Shown one piece after another: positions 6,676 through 8,421 of a stretch of DNA of 8,421 nucleotides. This stretch comes from Chitinophagaceae bacterium (GTDB lineage: Bacteria > Bacteroidota > Bacteroidia > Chitinophagales > Chitinophagaceae): contig CANJDY010000107.1 of NCBI GenBank assembly GCA_947472635.1, forward strand, positions 1 through 8,421, read 5' to 3'. Below the pieces are notes generated by a model, which saw nothing but the letters and a program-made list of their open reading frames with translations, had not been told where the DNA came from and did no database searches. A program made the translations under genes and the position numbers. The first letter of the stretch is position 1. Each line of letters starts with the position of its first letter.

Positions 6676-7608
6676 CTATTCTTCTGCGGCTCTTTTTAAA
6701 ATATCCTTTTCCTCGGCAGTTAAAAAGTGATATCCTTTCTGGTTGATTTTATCCAAAATTTCGTCTACCCGTTGCTGTGTGATGTTAGAAGTTTTGTGGA
6801 AAGGCTTCCTTCCGCCAGCATTGTAAAAAACTTTTTCTTTTAGGGGATTTCCAGTATTTTTTTTATGTGGATTAAAAAGCTGCATAAACCAGTTGTACAA
6901 GCTATTCATCCAAACACTTCCATCTATTTTCTTGCGCAGTAAATAAATAAAAATAAATCCTGCCAACCCGCCAAAAAGATGGGATAAGCTAAAAGCAGCG
7001 CCAAGGGAAGCTACACCGGCAATATCGATCAGCACATAAATAAGGGTAAGCACCCAGATAGGAATTCCTCCATTTAAATTTTTGAAAAAACGGTACTGTG
7101 GCGCCAATGTGGTGGTAGCTACTGCTACAGCCATGGTGGCTGCATTGGCACCCATTAATGAAGCACTGCCAATGAATGGATGTAATGGGGGAATCAGGTA
7201 ATTGGCCATTATAAAGGCCAGGGCTCCTGCTAGTCCACCATAGATATAAATGGGAATGAGTTTTTTATTACCGGTAAGTTCCTGCAAAATAAAACCAAAT
7301 GCCCATAGCCAAAGCATATTGCTCAAAATGTGCATTACGCCGGTATGGCTAAACATATAGGTTAGTATTGTCCAGGGCCGCTCGCTTAATTTGGTAAGCT
7401 GGGCGGGCATTTCAAAGTATTGTACAATTTGGGTGGCAAATGCTGCTTCATTGGCTTGAAAAAAGAAGTACACTACCTGGATGGTAATTAGCAGTAAAAA
7501 GAAAATCACATTGAAGGTGAATAAAGCAACCAGTGCATTCCCATCATTACCAAGGGTCAACCTTTTTTTTGGCTGCTTGTATTCCGGATATCTATCTGAT
7601 TCTCCCAT
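6676..7608 (-). CDS. Rhomboid-family membrane protein with DUF6576-like tail; catalytic Ser replaced by Asn
   Basis: This 310-residue inner-membrane protein has the six-helix rhomboid core (helices near 27-50, 92-111, 117-138, 150-168, 183-202 and 207-224). It keeps the HxxxN element (H93, N97) and the helix-6 histidine (H210 in LSHLFGGLAGF). The GxSG position reads GANA (153-156), so the residue aligned with the nucleophile is N155, codon AAT at 7144-7146. An AGT Ser codon is one base away. Related proteins of this class usually have GASA or GASG here, as far as I recall. Unless an unusual residue substitutes, it should be a proteolytically inactive pseudoprotease, perhaps binding substrates or the neighbouring rhomboid. 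The soluble tail (about 276-310) has the VDEILDKINQKGYHFLTAEEK pattern split around K289 and matches the DUF6576 type found after rhomboids in this phylum. The active-looking rhomboid gene ends 54 bp upstream, so the two are probably one transcript. Confidence 0.9.
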   Translation of the reverse strand: MGESDRYPEYKQPKKRLTLGNDGNALVALFTFNVIFFLLLITIQVVYFFFQANEAAFATQIVQYFEMPAQLTKLSERPWTILTYMFSHTGVMHILSNMLWLWAFGFILQELTGNKKLIPIYIYGGLAGALAFIMANYLIPPLHPFIGSASLMGANAATMAVAVATTTLAPQYRFFKNLNGGIPIWVLTLIYVLIDIAGVASLGAAFSLSHLFGGLAGFIFIYLLRKKIDGSVWMNSLYNWFMQLFNPHKKNTGNPLKEKVFYNAGGRKPFHKTSNITQQRVDEILDKINQKGYHFLTAEEKDILKRAAEE

Positions 7609-7662
7609 TAAAAATAATTATGCTATAAATTTACAAATACCCATTACAAAAAGCTATTTATT

Positions 7663-8361
7663 TTAATAAAATGTTTTTTTGTTGGATTTGTTCCAAATCA
7701 GCACAAGCAAAAAGCCAACAGCAGCTCCTCCGACATGCGCAAAATGGGCAATGTTATCATCCTGGACTTTTACCACCCCTCCAAAAACATCTAGTGCAAT
7801 CATTCCAGAAATGGCCCATTTGGCCTTTACTGGCACAGGAATGGGGATGATGATCATTTCGGTATTAGGAAACAAATATCCGAAGGCGGCAAGTATTCCC
7901 ATAATGGCTCCCGAAGCGCCGACCGTGTAGCCATTTCTTAAATTGGCCTGGTATAGGGTATATAATTCTTCGCCTAAAACACGGTGATCGTATTGCCAAA
8001 AATCATAGGCGTAAGATCCTAGTTGAAAAAATGCAGCACTTAATCCACAAATAAAATAGAAGATCAAGAATCTTTTTGGACCCCAAACCCTTTCTACCAT
8101 GGAACCAAACATCCACAAGGCAAACATGTTGAAAAGCAGATGAAAGAAACCACCGTGCATAAACATATGGGTTACAATCTGGTAAGGCTGAAAATAGGTG
8201 GACTTATAATGGTGCAAAGCAAAAAGGTCTGCAGCTGAATTCGGCTCCACGTCTCCGCCGGTAACCATTTGTGCTAGGTAAACCAGCACATTGATGATAA
8301 CCAAATTGAGTACGATTGGGGTAGTTTGCTGAAATCGGTTTCCGTAATTGTTAAATGCCAT
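7663..8361 (-). CDS. Rhomboid family intramembrane serine protease
   Basis: This 232-residue protein is a compact six-helix rhomboid (helices near 15-33, 72-90, 97-116, 148-164, 183-198 and 206-224) that should cut transmembrane substrates inside the inner membrane. The catalytic dyad is complete: S150 in GASG (148-151) and H209 in AHVGGAAVGF. The oxyanion-side HxxxN element is H74/N78 in GFFHLLFNMF. It lacks a soluble extra domain apart from a short N-terminal tail and a basic C-terminal end (NKSNKK). The substrate is unknown. It is the first gene of the minus-strand block in the window, and the 54-bp spacing to the next rhomboid suggests co-transcription and perhaps joint function. The last 60 bases of the window, ahead of its ATG at 8361, hold no exact -7 element and no recognisable end of an upstream gene. 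In many Bacteroidota mutL lies upstream of such a pair; that gene is not visible here. Confidence 0.94.
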   Translation of the reverse strand: MAFNNYGNRFQQTTPIVLNLVIINVLVYLAQMVTGGDVEPNSAADLFALHHYKSTYFQPYQIVTHMFMHGGFFHLLFNMFALWMFGSMVERVWGPKRFLIFYFICGLSAAFFQLGSYAYDFWQYDHRVLGEELYTLYQANLRNGYTVGASGAIMGILAAFGYLFPNTEMIIIPIPVPVKAKWAISGMIALDVFGGVVKVQDDNIAHFAHVGGAAVGFLLVLIWNKSNKKTFY

Positions 8362-8421
8362 CGATGATTAATTTATTATCCTGCAATTTCGTACTTGTTA
8401 TTGGATTTATTGAACTTAAAA

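Noticed and set aside
7679..7930. Plus-strand open frame inside the first rhomboid gene
   Set aside because: It covers the antisense of the conserved helices 4-6, including the GASG and His codons, which explains the lack of stops.

Overview
The window looks like chromosomal DNA from a Bacteroidota bacterium, most likely family Chitinophagaceae or a near relative. Four things point that way. The DNA is AT-rich. Clear Shine-Dalgarno sequences are missing ahead of the genes. Two intergenic gaps carry TAnnTTTG-type -7 promoter elements. The gene families are typical of the phylum: a rhomboid with a DUF6576-like tail next to a plain rhomboid, a membrane-anchored endonuclease/exonuclease/phosphatase protein, and a secreted GHL10 protein. 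The genus cannot be told from this sequence alone. No tRNA, rRNA, CRISPR array, insertion sequence or phage gene was seen.

Layout. Bases 1-3532 are read on the plus strand: the 3' part of a radical SAM/SPASM protein gene (cut by the window edge), an AI-2E family membrane transporter, a MarR-family regulator, and a secreted GHL10/DUF187 glycosidase-like protein. Bases 3617-8361 are read on the minus strand. In transcription order these are an apparently active rhomboid protease, a second rhomboid whose catalytic Ser position is Asn, a membrane-anchored endonuclease/exonuclease/phosphatase protein, and cysS (cysteinyl-tRNA synthetase). The two blocks converge at 3533-3616, where there is a small palindrome.

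How the genes fit together. The plus-strand genes are separated by gaps of 89-149 bp, so they look like separate or loosely linked units rather than one pathway. The two rhomboid genes are 54 bp apart and probably co-transcribed. The endonuclease-like gene follows after an unusual 285-bp gap and cysS after a further 125-bp gap that can fold into hairpins. I see no obviously new multi-gene system. The points most worth following are the Ser-to-Asn change in the second rhomboid, the structured cysS leader, and the 6391-6675 gap, which has long open frames on both strands and may be a dispersed repeat or gene relic.
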